Positions 22,565 through 30,675 of a stretch of DNA of 64,000 nt are shown here, piece by piece. A program made the position numbers and the translations under genes. The notes below the pieces were generated by a model. The model searched no databases. It worked only from the letters and a program-made list of their open reading frames with translations, and had not been told where the DNA came from. The DNA is from Chloroflexota bacterium (GTDB lineage Bacteria > Chloroflexota > Dehalococcoidia > Tepidiformales > Tepidiformaceae), in NCBI GenBank assembly GCA_026705605.1, contig JAPPAK010000008.1:124001-188000 (forward strand). Direction: 5' to 3'. Position 1 is the stretch's first letter. Each line of letters starts with the position of its first letter.

Positions 22565-25027
22565 GTGGCCGGCGGCGTCACCGTAGTCGAGCTGGGAGGC
22601 GGCGTCGCCTCCGCGTACTGCGGGCGCCTCCTCGCGGGCGCCGGCGCGAACGTCGTGACCTGCGAACCGCCAGGGGGAAGCCCGCTCCGCTCGGCCCATC
22701 CCCTGCTTTCCGACGGGCGCTCGGCCCTCTTCGAGTACCTCGGCATGTACAAGCGCTCCGCCGTCCTTGCGGATGGCGACCTTGACCGCCTTGTTGCGAC
22801 GGCCGACATCGTCATCGACGAGGTCGACGTCGAGGCGGGCAAGACCCCCGCGATGGTCGAGGCGCGCATCCAGCGCTTCCGCGCCCTGAATCCGCGCCTC
22901 GTCGCCGTTGTCTGCAGCCCGTTCGGACTGTCCGGGCCATACGCCGACCGCCGTTCATCCGACCTCGTGGACTGGGCCATGAGCGGCTACGCCGCCATCA
23001 CCGGCGATCCCGACCGCGAGCCGCTGCAGGCCGGCGGCCCCTGGTGCGCCTACGTCAATGGCCTGACGGCCTCCGTGGGGGCCATGGCAGCCCTTCGCAC
23101 CGCCGAGCAAACCGGTCGCGGCCAGCTCGTCGATGTCGCTGCCATGGACGCGATGACGGCCCTGCATCAGTGGTCCATCGTGCTCGCGACCCACCAGGGC
23201 GTGCGCAAGCGCCGCTCCGGGAACCGCCACGCCGAGTCGTTCCACCCCCTCGGCATCCTCCCCTGCCAGGACGGCGCGGTCTGCATCGCCGTCTCGAGCC
23301 CGGCCCAGTGGGAGGGGTTCTGCCTTGCACTGGAGATGCCGGAGCTACTCGACGACGACCGCTTCGCCACCGGCGGTGACCGCTTCGACAACGCCGCCGA
23401 ACTCGACGCCATCATCCTGCCGTGGCTGCTGGAGCGTCCCCGCCAGGAGATCGTCGAGCGGCTCCAGGAGTGCAATGTCCCCACGAGCCCTGTTCTCGAT
23501 GTGCTCAGCGTCCAGGACGACGAGCAACTCGCCGACCGCGGGTTCTGGCAGCCGCTGCCCCATCTGGGCGGGGGTGTGGTCGTCCCCTCGCTTCCTGTGC
23601 GCGGTCCGGTTGGCTGTGAAGGGCGTCCGCGTGCCCCGGAACTCGGCGAAGACACGGACGCGGTGCTCGCCGACCTGCCCCCGAAGGAGCCTTCCGTCCC
23701 CTCCCCTACACCATCGACCGCTCCCCCTCCCCTGCCGCTGGAGGGCGTGCGCGTCGTGGAACTCTCGATCGCCTGGGCGGGACCCCTTGCTGCCCGCTTC
23801 TGTGCCGACCTCGGCGCCGATGTCATTCGCGTCGAGCATCCGGGCGCGCGTGGCAACGGGCTCCGGCCCGATGGCTCCCCCATGCGCGCCCCCGAGGGCT
23901 GGCGCTGGGGAGAGCTGCCCCCGCCCGCCTACCGCGCCGGCATCTTCCCCGATGCCGACCCCGGCGAACGCCCCTGGAACCGCAACGGCCCCTTCAACAA
24001 GATGCAGCGCAACAAGCGCTCCTTCGCCCTTGACCTGCAAGATGAGGCGGGGCGCGAGGTCTTCCGCCGTTTGCTTGCCGAGGCCGACATCCTTCTCGAC
24101 AACTACCGCCCTCGCGCCCTCGACCGTCTCGGCTTCGACTTCGAGGCGGTCGCCGCCATCAATCCCCGCATCGTGCGCATCTCCATGTCCGGCTACGGCT
24201 CGACGGGGCCCTACCGCGATCGTGGCTCCTGGGGACCGATCCTTGAGGCGCACTCCGGCCTCGCCGCCACCACCGGCTACGAGGGAGGCGGACCCGTGAA
24301 GCAGGGTGCCGCCTTCCCCGACGGCATCGGCGGCCTGACGGGCACCTTCGCCCTGCTCGATGCCCTCCGCGAGCGCGACCGCACAGGCCGGGCGGTCTAC
24401 GTGAACCTCTCGCAGCTCGAGTCGTACGTCTCCATCGGCGGCGAGTTCGTCATCGCCGCCTCTGCTGGAGAGGAGCCTCCAGAGAGGCGCGGCAATCGCT
24501 CCCCGGCCTTCGCCCCGCAGGGCGTCTACCCCTGTCGCGGCGACGACAACTGGGTCGCGATCACGGTTCAGTCGGACGACGCCTGGAAGGCGCTCGTGGC
24601 GCTCATCGACCGCCCTGCCCTCGCTGACCCCTCCCTCGGGACAGAGTCGGAGCGTCGCCGCCGCCACGACGCCATCGACGCCGAGATCGCCGCCTGGACG
24701 GCCGACCGCGATGCCCACGTGGTAGCTGCCCTCCTGCAGGAGGCGGGTGTGGCCGCTGGGCCGGCCCTCTCGAACCTGGAGATGGTCGCCGACCCCCACT
24801 TGCGCACCCGCAACATGATCGTGGCCATCGACCACCCCGACGCCGGACGTCGCGAGTTCCCGGGCTTCCCCATCCACCTCTCCGAGACGCCCGTCGAGCG
24901 CTTCGCAGGCGCCCCGACCCTCGGGCAGCACAACGAGGCGATCCTGTGCGACCTCCTCGGCTACAGTGGAGACGAGTACACCGCGCTCCTGTCCGCCGGC
25001 GTTATCGCCGACAACCCCCCGCGGTGA
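22565..25027 (+). CDS. Tandem fusion of two CaiB/BaiF CoA-transferase domains
   Basis: The 820-residue protein holds two complete class III CoA-transferase domains. The first (about 1-370) begins VAGGVTVVELGGGVAS and has a catalytic D195 in LVDVAAMDAM. A Pro/Ser-rich linker (about 372-392) leads to the second (about 393-820), which begins LEGVRVVELSIAWAGPLAARF and has E619 at the equivalent position. CaiB enzymes normally act as interlocked dimers of about 400 residues, so the fusion probably makes a covalent pseudo-dimer. GTG four bases after the carboxyltransferase stop is used as the start, since the open frame further upstream only overlaps that gene. Confidence 0.9.
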   Translation: MAGGVTVVELGGGVASAYCGRLLAGAGANVVTCEPPGGSPLRSAHPLLSDGRSALFEYLGMYKRSAVLADGDLDRLVATADIVIDEVDVEAGKTPAMVEARIQRFRALNPRLVAVVCSPFGLSGPYADRRSSDLVDWAMSGYAAITGDPDREPLQAGGPWCAYVNGLTASVGAMAALRTAEQTGRGQLVDVAAMDAMTALHQWSIVLATHQGVRKRRSGNRHAESFHPLGILPCQDGAVCIAVSSPAQWEGFCLALEMPELLDDDRFATGGDRFDNAAELDAIILPWLLERPRQEIVERLQECNVPTSPVLDVLSVQDDEQLADRGFWQPLPHLGGGVVVPSLPVRGPVGCEGRPRAPELGEDTDAVLADLPPKEPSVPSPTPSTAPPPLPLEGVRVVELSIAWAGPLAARFCADLGADVIRVEHPGARGNGLRPDGSPMRAPEGWRWGELPPPAYRAGIFPDADPGERPWNRNGPFNKMQRNKRSFALDLQDEAGREVFRRLLAEADILLDNYRPRALDRLGFDFEAVAAINPRIVRISMSGYGSTGPYRDRGSWGPILEAHSGLAATTGYEGGGPVKQGAAFPDGIGGLTGTFALLDALRERDRTGRAVYVNLSQLESYVSIGGEFVIAASAGEEPPERRGNRSPAFAPQGVYPCRGDDNWVAITVQSDDAWKALVALIDRPALADPSLGTESERRRRHDAIDAEIAAWTADRDAHVVAALLQEAGVAAGPALSNLEMVADPHLRTRNMIVAIDHPDAGRREFPGFPIHLSETPVERFAGAPTLGQHNEAILCDLLGYSGDEYTALLSAGVIADNPPR

Positions 25028-25041
25028 AGGCTGTACCGTAA

Positions 25042-25070
25042 TTGTGAGAAGAATCACAAGGCGGTAGGCT
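25042..25070 (+). promoter_or_regulatory. Copper-operon promoter with embedded CRP/FNR-type palindrome
   Basis: TTGTGA, a 17-base spacer and TAGGCT form a well-spaced promoter. The same region is a perfect inverted repeat, TTGTGA-N6-TCACAA, at 25042-25059, which contains the canonical CRP half-sites TGTGA and TCACA at the canonical six-base spacing. The site overlaps the -35, so a bound regulator would most simply repress. Confidence 0.6.
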
Positions 25071-25092
25071 GGATGAACAGGAGCCGGCAGCA

Positions 25093-26139
25093 ATGGCGAC
25101 CATGAAGGCGACGGCTCTCACCTCCCTCTACTCCACTGACCGAACGCTCTTCCTGACCTTCCTCGGCGGGCTGGTCGTGAGCATCGTCGGCACGATTGCC
25201 TTGCGTGCCGGCGACGGCGGCGGCGCGGGGTGGATATGGGTCTGCACCTGGGCGGAAGTACCTCCGCCGGAGTTCCCGCAGGCGATCTTCACCTTCGCGA
25301 TTGAACCCATCCCCATCTTTCTGATCGCGCTCGCCGGCGTCTGGTACGTACGCACCCGCCAGCGCGCGCAGGCCTCGCACGCGCGGCAGCTCGTGTCGAA
25401 CGCGCGCGTCGCGGCTTTCCTTGGAGGGCTGGCGCTGGTGCTGTTCACCGTTTTCGGCCCCATCGCCGCCTACGACGGCACCTTCCTGACCCTGCACATG
25501 GTGCAGCACTTCATCCTCATCACCATCGCGCCGCCGCTCATCCTCCTGGGCGCGCCCATGACGCTCTGGCTCATCGCCTCCGGCAAGGAGCGCCGCCGGC
25601 GCGTCATCTACCCGGTGCTGCACGCGGGCGCTTTCCGCGCTTTCACGCACCCCCTCGTAGGCGTGTTCCTCTTCGCCGCCGTCCCGCTCTTCTGGTATAT
25701 CACGCCCGCCTTCGAGGCGAGCCTCGAGAGTGCGCCGCTCCACTTTGTCGGCTACGCCATCTTCCTGTTCGCGGGACTGCACTACTGGTGGCCGGTTATT
25801 GGCGGGAATCCTACCCGTTGGAACCTCTCCTACCCTGTCCGGCTTGTCTACCTGCTCGCGCTGGTGCCCATCCACGCCCTCCTCGGGCTGATCTTCCACG
25901 AGCCCGACAACGTCATCTACGAGCAGCTGGCCGTCATCCCGCGCGCCTGGGGTCCCGGCCCCCTGCTGGACCAGCAGATTGCGGGTGCGATCATGTTCAT
26001 CGCCGGTGAGGCGCTGGGGTTGATCGCCCTGCTGATCGTGGCCTGGCAGTGGGCCTCGCACGAAGAGCGCGTGGGCCGCCGCCTCGATGCCGCCGATACC
26101 AGCAACGAGTGGCGCCCGTTCGTGCCCCGTGAGCAGTAG
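25093..26139 (+). CDS. ctaG: CtaG-type (caa3_CtaG) cytochrome c oxidase assembly protein
   Basis: The 348-residue membrane protein has about seven to nine helices and the His-rich helix starts of the Bacillus-type CtaG family: LTLHMVQHFILITIAPPLILLGAP and LHYWWPVIGGNPTRW. This family supports assembly of caa3-type oxidase, probably in copper handling, and is unrelated to Cox11. AGGAG precedes the ATG by nine bases. It leads an operon with SCO1 and PCuAC genes, the standard set for metallating the CuA site. The oxidase subunits are not in the window. Confidence 0.88.
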   Translation: MATMKATALTSLYSTDRTLFLTFLGGLVVSIVGTIALRAGDGGGAGWIWVCTWAEVPPPEFPQAIFTFAIEPIPIFLIALAGVWYVRTRQRAQASHARQLVSNARVAAFLGGLALVLFTVFGPIAAYDGTFLTLHMVQHFILITIAPPLILLGAPMTLWLIASGKERRRRVIYPVLHAGAFRAFTHPLVGVFLFAAVPLFWYITPAFEASLESAPLHFVGYAIFLFAGLHYWWPVIGGNPTRWNLSYPVRLVYLLALVPIHALLGLIFHEPDNVIYEQLAVIPRAWGPGPLLDQQIAGAIMFIAGEALGLIALLIVAWQWASHEERVGRRLDAADTSNEWRPFVPREQ

Positions 26140-26150
26140 GGAGTGAAGCT

Positions 26151-26876
26151 TTGCGAGTCCTGACGCTTCTCGTTGTCGCCCTGCTCGCCGTCGTGCTCGT
26201 GGCCTGCAGCGGTGACGATGGCAACCAGGCTCCCTTCGAGGTCTCGGGCCCGCCCAGAGCCGTCGATGAGGACGGTACCGGGGAAGACTCGGCGACGGCT
26301 GCCTCCTCCGCCGGCGAGGCCCCCACGGTCGCTTACCGCGGGGCGCGCGCCACGCCGCCCCTTCCCAAGCCCGACGTCGTCCTGACTGACACGAACGGCG
26401 ATCCCTTCGACCTCCTTGCCGAGACCGAGGGTTACCTCACGCTGCTCTACCTCGGCTACACCCACTGTCCCGACATCTGCCCGACCCACCTGCTCGAGCT
26501 CTCGAAGGTGCTGGAGGCCATGGATCCCGAGTTGGTCGAACGCATCCGCGTGGTCTTCATCACCACAGACCCTGAACGCGACGATGCGGCCGCCATCCGC
26601 CGCTGGCTCGACCTCTTCGACTCCAGCTTCATCGGCCTCACCATCGAACCCGACACGCTCTCCTCGCTGCTGACCTTTCTCGGCATGCCCCAGATCACGA
26701 AACGTGACATCGGCGATGGGCGCTACACGGTGAACCACGCGACCTTCCTGATCGCCTACACCCCCGACAACCTCGGGCACATCGTCTACCCCTTCCTCCA
26801 GGGAGGCGGCCTCCGGGAGATCATGGAGCACGACCTTCCCCTGCTTGCGGAGAACGGCTGGCAGGAGCCTTCGTGA
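26151..26876 (+). CDS. SCO1/SenC copper chaperone lipoprotein
   Basis: The 241-residue protein has a leader with lipobox VLVAC (Cys19), a Ser/Ala/Glu-rich tether and a thioredoxin-like SCO domain. The copper ligands are the pair C106 and C110 in YTHCPDIC and H196 in YTVNHATFL. It delivers copper to, or reduces, the CuA site of cytochrome oxidase on the outer face of the membrane. The start is a TTG with AGGGAG upstream, eleven bases after the ctaG stop. Its TGA overlaps the GTG of the PCuAC gene. Confidence 0.93.
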   Translation: MRVLTLLVVALLAVVLVACSGDDGNQAPFEVSGPPRAVDEDGTGEDSATAASSAGEAPTVAYRGARATPPLPKPDVVLTDTNGDPFDLLAETEGYLTLLYLGYTHCPDICPTHLLELSKVLEAMDPELVERIRVVFITTDPERDDAAAIRRWLDLFDSSFIGLTIEPDTLSSLLTFLGMPQITKRDIGDGRYTVNHATFLIAYTPDNLGHIVYPFLQGGGLREIMEHDLPLLAENGWQEPS

Positions 26877-27382
26877 CGTCGCCCCCACGAGCCTGGTGGC
26901 GGCTCGCGGCTGCCGCCCTTGCGGTGCTCGCCGTCGGGATCTCCGTCGCTTGCGACGACGAGGATGACGGCGACGCCGGTGGCTCCGTCGAAGTCAGCAA
27001 CGCCCGCGCCCGGTTCACGACGACGGACGTGGGCGCCGTCTATTTCGACATCCGCAGCAAAGGCGCTGGCGACTGGCTCGTCGGAGCCTCCGCCGAGATC
27101 GCCGCCGACACGCAGGTCCACGAGATCGTGTCCGAGGGCGGCAGCTCGATGATGCGCCCCGTCGAGGGCGGTATCCCCATCGACCCCGGAGGCCACGTCA
27201 GCCTCGAGCCGGGCGGCTATCACGTCATGGTGCTGGGGGTTGACGAGATACCCGAGCCTGGCACGACCTTCGAGGTTGTCCTCGAGTTCGAGACAGCCGG
27301 GCGCATGACTATCACCGTCCACGTCCAGGAGTTCGGCGACGGCAACGGCGACATGGACCACGGGGAAATGGACCACGAGTAG
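26873..27382 (+). CDS. PCuAC periplasmic/extracellular copper chaperone
   Basis: The 169-residue protein begins with a hydrophobic leader ending at Cys27 (VGISVAC), a likely lipid anchor, followed by an acidic stretch. The PCuAC copper motif is present as H83, M93/M94, H117 and M119. An added C-terminal tail, DMDHGEMDHE, offers more Met/His ligands as in some bacterial PCuAC proteins. It hands Cu(I) to the SCO1 protein or the CuA site. The GTG overlaps the SCO1 stop, so translation of the two is coupled. Confidence 0.92.
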   Translation: MTSPPRAWWRLAAAALAVLAVGISVACDDEDDGDAGGSVEVSNARARFTTTDVGAVYFDIRSKGAGDWLVGASAEIAADTQVHEIVSEGGSSMMRPVEGGIPIDPGGHVSLEPGGYHVMVLGVDEIPEPGTTFEVVLEFETAGRMTITVHVQEFGDGNGDMDHGEMDHE

Positions 27383-27419
27383 CTCCGGTTGCCTTCGCAC
27401 CACCCTCCTGGGGCTCGCG

Positions 27420-27425
27420 TAGACT
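27420..27425 (+). promoter_or_regulatory. -10 box (TAGACT) before an LLM oxidoreductase gene
   Basis: CGCGTAGACT lies 30 bases before the ATG with GAGGGAG in between; it is one of the CGTANACT boxes. Confidence 0.4.
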
Positions 27426-27455
27426 CACGCCACTCCACCACAGAGGGAGCCTCGT

Positions 27456-28313
27456 ATGCAGATCGGCGCCATTTTCCCCCAGACGGAGATCGGCTCGGAC
27501 CCGTCCGTCATCCGCGATTTCGCCCAGACCGCCGAAGGGCTCGGCTACTCCCACATCCTCGCCTACGACCACGTCCTCGGCGCCCTCCCCGAGCGTGAGC
27601 CGCGTCTGTGGGGCCCGTACACCCACGAGTCCGCCTTCCACGAGCCGTTCGTCCTCTTCGGCTACCTCGCCGCCATCACCGATCGTGTCGAGCTGGTGAC
27701 CGGCGTCATCATCCTGCCCCAGCGCCAGACGGCCCTTGTCGCCAAGCAGGCGGCGGAGGTCGACATCCTCTCTGGTGGCCGGCTGCGGCTCGGCATCGGT
27801 ACCGGCTGGAACTACGTCGAGTACGACTCCCTCAACGAGGACTTCACCAACCGCGGGAAGCGCCAGGAAGAGCAGGTCGAGGTGTTGCGGCAGCTCTGGG
27901 ACGAGCCCATCGTCGACTTCGACGGCAACTGGCACCGCATCGACCGTGCCGGGCTCAAGCCCCTCCCCGGCCGCCGCATCCCCATCTGGTTTGGTGGCTT
28001 CAGCGACCCGGCCTTCAGGCGCGCCGCCCGCATCGGCGATGGCTTCGTCTTCGGCAACGGCAGCCCCGACGCGCGCAACACCGTCGAGACCATTCGCGGC
28101 TACCTCGACGAGGAAGGCCGCGATCCCGGGAGCTTCGGATTCGAGGCGATGATGAACTACGGTGATGGCCCCGAGAACTGGGCCGCCGAGGTGGAGCGCT
28201 GGCGCGAAACAGGCGTCGACTACGTCTCCATGCGCACAATGAACGCCGGCCTGGAGAGCCCCCGTGACCACATCGAGGCGCTCGAACGCTACTGGCGCGA
28301 GGTTGGCGGCTAG
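27456..28313 (+). CDS. LLM-class flavin/F420-dependent oxidoreductase
   Basis: The complete 285-residue enzyme shows MQIGAIFPQTEIG, YSHILAYDHVLGA, VELVTGVIILPQRQTALVAKQAAEVD, LRLGIGTGWNYVEYDSL and IPIWFGGFSDPAFRRAARIGDGF. These are the usual LLM strands that bind FMN or F420. The N-terminal pattern is closest to the F420-type Rv-style members, but the cofactor is not proven by sequence. It appears to be transcribed alone after the copper operon. Confidence 0.9.
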   Translation: MQIGAIFPQTEIGSDPSVIRDFAQTAEGLGYSHILAYDHVLGALPEREPRLWGPYTHESAFHEPFVLFGYLAAITDRVELVTGVIILPQRQTALVAKQAAEVDILSGGRLRLGIGTGWNYVEYDSLNEDFTNRGKRQEEQVEVLRQLWDEPIVDFDGNWHRIDRAGLKPLPGRRIPIWFGGFSDPAFRRAARIGDGFVFGNGSPDARNTVETIRGYLDEEGRDPGSFGFEAMMNYGDGPENWAAEVERWRETGVDYVSMRTMNAGLESPRDHIEALERYWREVGG

Positions 28314-28374
28314 CGCACTCGGGAACACCTTGCGCCAGGGTGCCGCCGTTCTGCTATGATTGCGCAAGGGAATC

Positions 28375-28668
28375 ATGACGACGGAAGAACGTCTCGGCAG
28401 GCTCGAGGGAGCCTATGAACAGGTCGACAAGCGGCTGGGTGACCTTGCCCTCGCCGTGAATTCCCTGCGTCAGGAGATGGCCGACGGACAGGCCGCCTTG
28501 CGCCAGGAGATGGCCGACGGACAGGCCGCCTTGCGTCAGGACATGACAGGCCAGCTCGGTAACCTGCGCTCCGAAATGAACGGTCGGTTCAACACCTTGC
28601 TGGTGATCGGGGCCGGCGCCTGGGTCACGACCGTCGGCCTCATTATCGGTCTCTACCTGCAGTCCTAG
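28375..28668 (+). CDS. Small coiled-coil protein with C-terminal membrane anchor
   Basis: The 97-residue protein is a heptad-like coiled coil (LGRLEGAYEQVDKRLGDLALAVNSL) followed by two near-identical 11-residue units, RQEMADGQAAL, then one transmembrane helix (LLVIGAGAWVTTVGLIIGLYL). Such DUF1640/Bdr-like proteins form membrane-tethered bundles of unknown function. AAGGGA precedes the ATG by five bases and a TATGAT box lies just upstream. The duplicated unit is also nearly identical in DNA, which implies recent slippage. Confidence 0.75.
   Translation: MTTEERLGRLEGAYEQVDKRLGDLALAVNSLRQEMADGQAALRQEMADGQAALRQDMTGQLGNLRSEMNGRFNTLLVIGAGAWVTTVGLIIGLYLQS
28468..28533 (+). repeat. Two 33-base direct tandem repeats within the coiled-coil gene
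   Basis: The units at 28468-28500 and 28501-28533 differ by one synonymous base (CGT versus CGC); a third, degenerate copy begins at 28534. Confidence 0.9.
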
Positions 28669-28677
28669 CCGAGCCTC

Positions 28678-29214
28678 TTAGCGCCCCTGCAGCCGCTCCC
28701 AGCGCAGGATGCCCGCGATCGACTTCGCGTCGATGATGTGCCCCTCGTCCACCGCCGCCACCGCCTCGTCCCGTGTGAGCTGCACGATCTCGATGTCTTC
28801 GTCCTCGTCGCCCGGCAAGGGGTCCGGTGTGAGGCCCGTGCAGAGGAAGAGGTGGATGTACTCCGTTGCGTAGCTCGGCGCGATCCAGAAACCGCCAAGC
28901 GATTCCACCTGCCCCGCACGCATCCCCACCTCCTCGCGTAGCTCCCGCGCCGCCGTCTCGGCCGGATCCTCGCCTGGTTCGAGCGTCCCCGCCGGAATTT
29001 CCAGCAAGCGCGTGCGAGCCCCGTGCCGGTATTGCTCCACGAGCAGGAGGCGCCCATCGCCGTCGACGGGAATCATGCAGACCGCCCCCGGGTGGTAGAC
29101 CATCTCCCGCCGGAAGGTCTGCCCTTCCGGCGCCTGCAGCGTATCCAGACGCACGTCGTACAGCCGCCCCTCGAACACGGTCTCACTGCCCATGAACTTC
29201 GGATGATCCGTCAT
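28678..29214 (-). CDS. Nudix hydrolase, ADP-ribose pyrophosphatase type
   Basis: The 178-residue protein carries a full Nudix box, GTLEPGEDPAETAARELREEVG, preceded by the substrate-binding LLLVEQYRHGARTRLLEIPAG, the usual sequence of ADP-ribose/NDP-sugar pyrophosphatases. The enzyme would cut ADP-ribose or similar nucleoside diphosphates into AMP and a sugar phosphate as a housekeeping step. The ORF begins MTDHPKFMGSETVFEG, typical of the family. It faces the coiled-coil gene with stop codons about ten bases apart. Confidence 0.92.
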   Translation of the reverse strand: MTDHPKFMGSETVFEGRLYDVRLDTLQAPEGQTFRREMVYHPGAVCMIPVDGDGRLLLVEQYRHGARTRLLEIPAGTLEPGEDPAETAARELREEVGMRAGQVESLGGFWIAPSYATEYIHLFLCTGLTPDPLPGDEDEDIEIVQLTRDEAVAAVDEGHIIDAKSIAGILRWERLQGR

Positions 29215-29330
29215 GCCGCCTCCAACCGGGCCTCGCTGCGGGCCCGCCGCGAGGTGTCAGGGTAGCGCCCGCGGCCCGTAAGCATGCTGACTGAATACGC
29301 GTGGTACGGTTCCCGCACAGGGAGGTAAAG

Positions 29331-29753
29331 ATGCCGGGAGCGCTCAAGCAACTCGTATCGGTCTATCTGCTCCTGGTCGGTCTCGCGGTGGCCGTCCAGT
29401 TCATCATCTTCCCCTTCTACGAGGACCAGGACTCCGACCTCGCGGTCTGGAAGGTACTCGACTGGTTCATGGCAGTCGGCCTCCTGCTCGCCGTGGCGGG
29501 AGCGTACCTCCGAAAGCGCGCCTTCGACGCCTCCACCGGGGACGATGCGCCCTGGCGGCAGTACGTCGAGGTGAACGGCCTCTTCTACGGACTTGTGGCG
29601 CTAACCCTGGCCTTCTTCCCCGCCTGGTTCTGGGTTGAGTGGGGTACGTACCCGGAGCGCGCGAGTTGGGTCATCTGGCACATGGTCGACACGGCCATGC
29701 CCATCCTGTTCGTGGTGCACGGACTCCGTTCCTGGCGAGAAGCGAACGCCTAG
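29331..29753 (+). CDS. Four-helix membrane protein, first of three tandem paralogues
   Basis: The 140-residue protein has about four membrane segments and no recognised family. Landmarks are YLLLVGLAVAVQFIIFPFY, WFMAVGLLLAV, a polar segment DASTGDDAPWRQYVEVNGLF and the ending VVHGLRSWREANA. GGAGG stands six bases before the ATG. Two further genes of the same design follow on the same strand, so a repeated membrane module is encoded. Shared acidic and aromatic residues in equivalent loops suggest a common binding function that I cannot name. Confidence 0.75.
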   Translation: MPGALKQLVSVYLLLVGLAVAVQFIIFPFYEDQDSDLAVWKVLDWFMAVGLLLAVAGAYLRKRAFDASTGDDAPWRQYVEVNGLFYGLVALTLAFFPAWFWVEWGTYPERASWVIWHMVDTAMPILFVVHGLRSWREANA

Positions 29754-29789
29754 GCCCGTACTCCCGGGCCATAGCAAGGAGGAAGCCGC

Positions 29790-30224
29790 ATGGCAGCCGT
29801 ACACCGACTCTTCGCCGCCTACCTGTTCCTCGTCGGGCTGGCCGTAGGAGCCTACTTCGTCATCTCCCCGCTCTATGCGGGTCAGGGCAACCTGGCCGAC
29901 GCCAGCGACGTGTGGGACATCCTGAACTGGTTCATGGCCGTCGCCGCCATCCTCCTCGTCCTGGTGACCTTCGTCGGAACGAAGTCCCTGGCCGACGATG
30001 CCAGTAGCTGGGACAGGTTCGTCGCCAATGGACGGTTCCACATTGCCGTGGCCCTCCTCCTCGGCTTCCTCAACAACTGGTTCGCCAGTCAGTGGGGCGA
30101 AGGCGGGTTTGAGCCCGTCGCCTTCCTCTGGGTGGTGATCGACATCGCCATGCCCATGCTCGCCGTCACGATGGCGATCAAGCTCTGGCGCGAGCCTCAT
30201 GCGCCCTTTGGAGCCCGTGACTGA
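29790..30224 (+). CDS. Four-helix membrane protein, second of three tandem paralogues
   Basis: The 144-residue protein repeats the plan of the preceding one: YLFLVGLAVGAYFVISPLY, WDILNWFMAVAAILLVL, DDASSWDRFVANGRFH, FLNNWFASQWG and a final IKLWREPHA. AAGGAGG lies nine bases before the ATG. It overlaps the third paralogue by a few bases, which means coupled translation. Function unknown. Confidence 0.75.
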   Translation: MAAVHRLFAAYLFLVGLAVGAYFVISPLYAGQGNLADASDVWDILNWFMAVAAILLVLVTFVGTKSLADDASSWDRFVANGRFHIAVALLLGFLNNWFASQWGEGGFEPVAFLWVVIDIAMPMLAVTMAIKLWREPHAPFGARD

Positions 30225-30654
30225 TCAGAACCTGACCGTCGTGAAGCGCGTTGTCGCTCTGTACCTGCTGCTGCTGGCGGGCGCGACGGTTGTTCACCTG
30301 ATCATCACGCCCTTCTACCAGCCCGATCACGACCCCGACTTCACCTACTGGGAGGCCTACGACCCGTTCATGATGGCGGGCTCGCTCCTGGTGCTGCTCT
30401 TCGCCTACCTCTGGAAGCGCCGCCACGACGCGGCGCTTCCAGAGGCCAACAACTGGCGTGCCTACCTCGAGGTCAACGGGCTCTTCTACATCGGTGGCGT
30501 GCAGGCAATCTTGCTCGCCTGGTCCTGGCTGATGCAGGTCTTTGGCGACCCCACGCTCACTCAGCCGGTCATCTGGCTCCTGGTCGACTCCGTCGGCGTG
30601 ATGCTGTGGCTGGCAGCAGGACGCCGCCTCTGGCGGGAGGCGGCGTCGGCGTAA
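30217..30654 (+). CDS. Four-helix membrane protein, third of three tandem paralogues
   Basis: The 145-residue protein has the same architecture as its two neighbours: VVALYLLLLAGATVVHLIITPFY, YWEAYDPFMMAGSLLVLL, NNWRAYLEVNGLFY, WLLVDSVGVMLWL and RRLWREAASA. GTG at 30217, with GGAG three bases upstream and overlapping the previous stop, is preferred. An in-frame ATG at 30199 without a ribosome-binding site is the alternative. Its stop faces the rpoD stop about 20 bases away. Confidence 0.75.
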   Translation: MTDQNLTVVKRVVALYLLLLAGATVVHLIITPFYQPDHDPDFTYWEAYDPFMMAGSLLVLLFAYLWKRRHDAALPEANNWRAYLEVNGLFYIGGVQAILLAWSWLMQVFGDPTLTQPVIWLLVDSVGVMLWLAAGRRLWREAASA

Positions 30655-30675
30655 GGGTTGCCGGTCGGAGACCGT

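Noticed and set aside
28330..28367. TTGCGC and GCGCAA arms flanking the TATGAT box of the coiled-coil gene as an operator
   Set aside because: The arms are six bases and 26 bases apart in a GC-rich region; such a match is likely by chance.
30662..30674. CGGTC-GGA-GACCG hairpin between the third membrane gene and rpoD
   Set aside because: The stem is only five base pairs with a three-base loop and no T-run, too weak to call a terminator.
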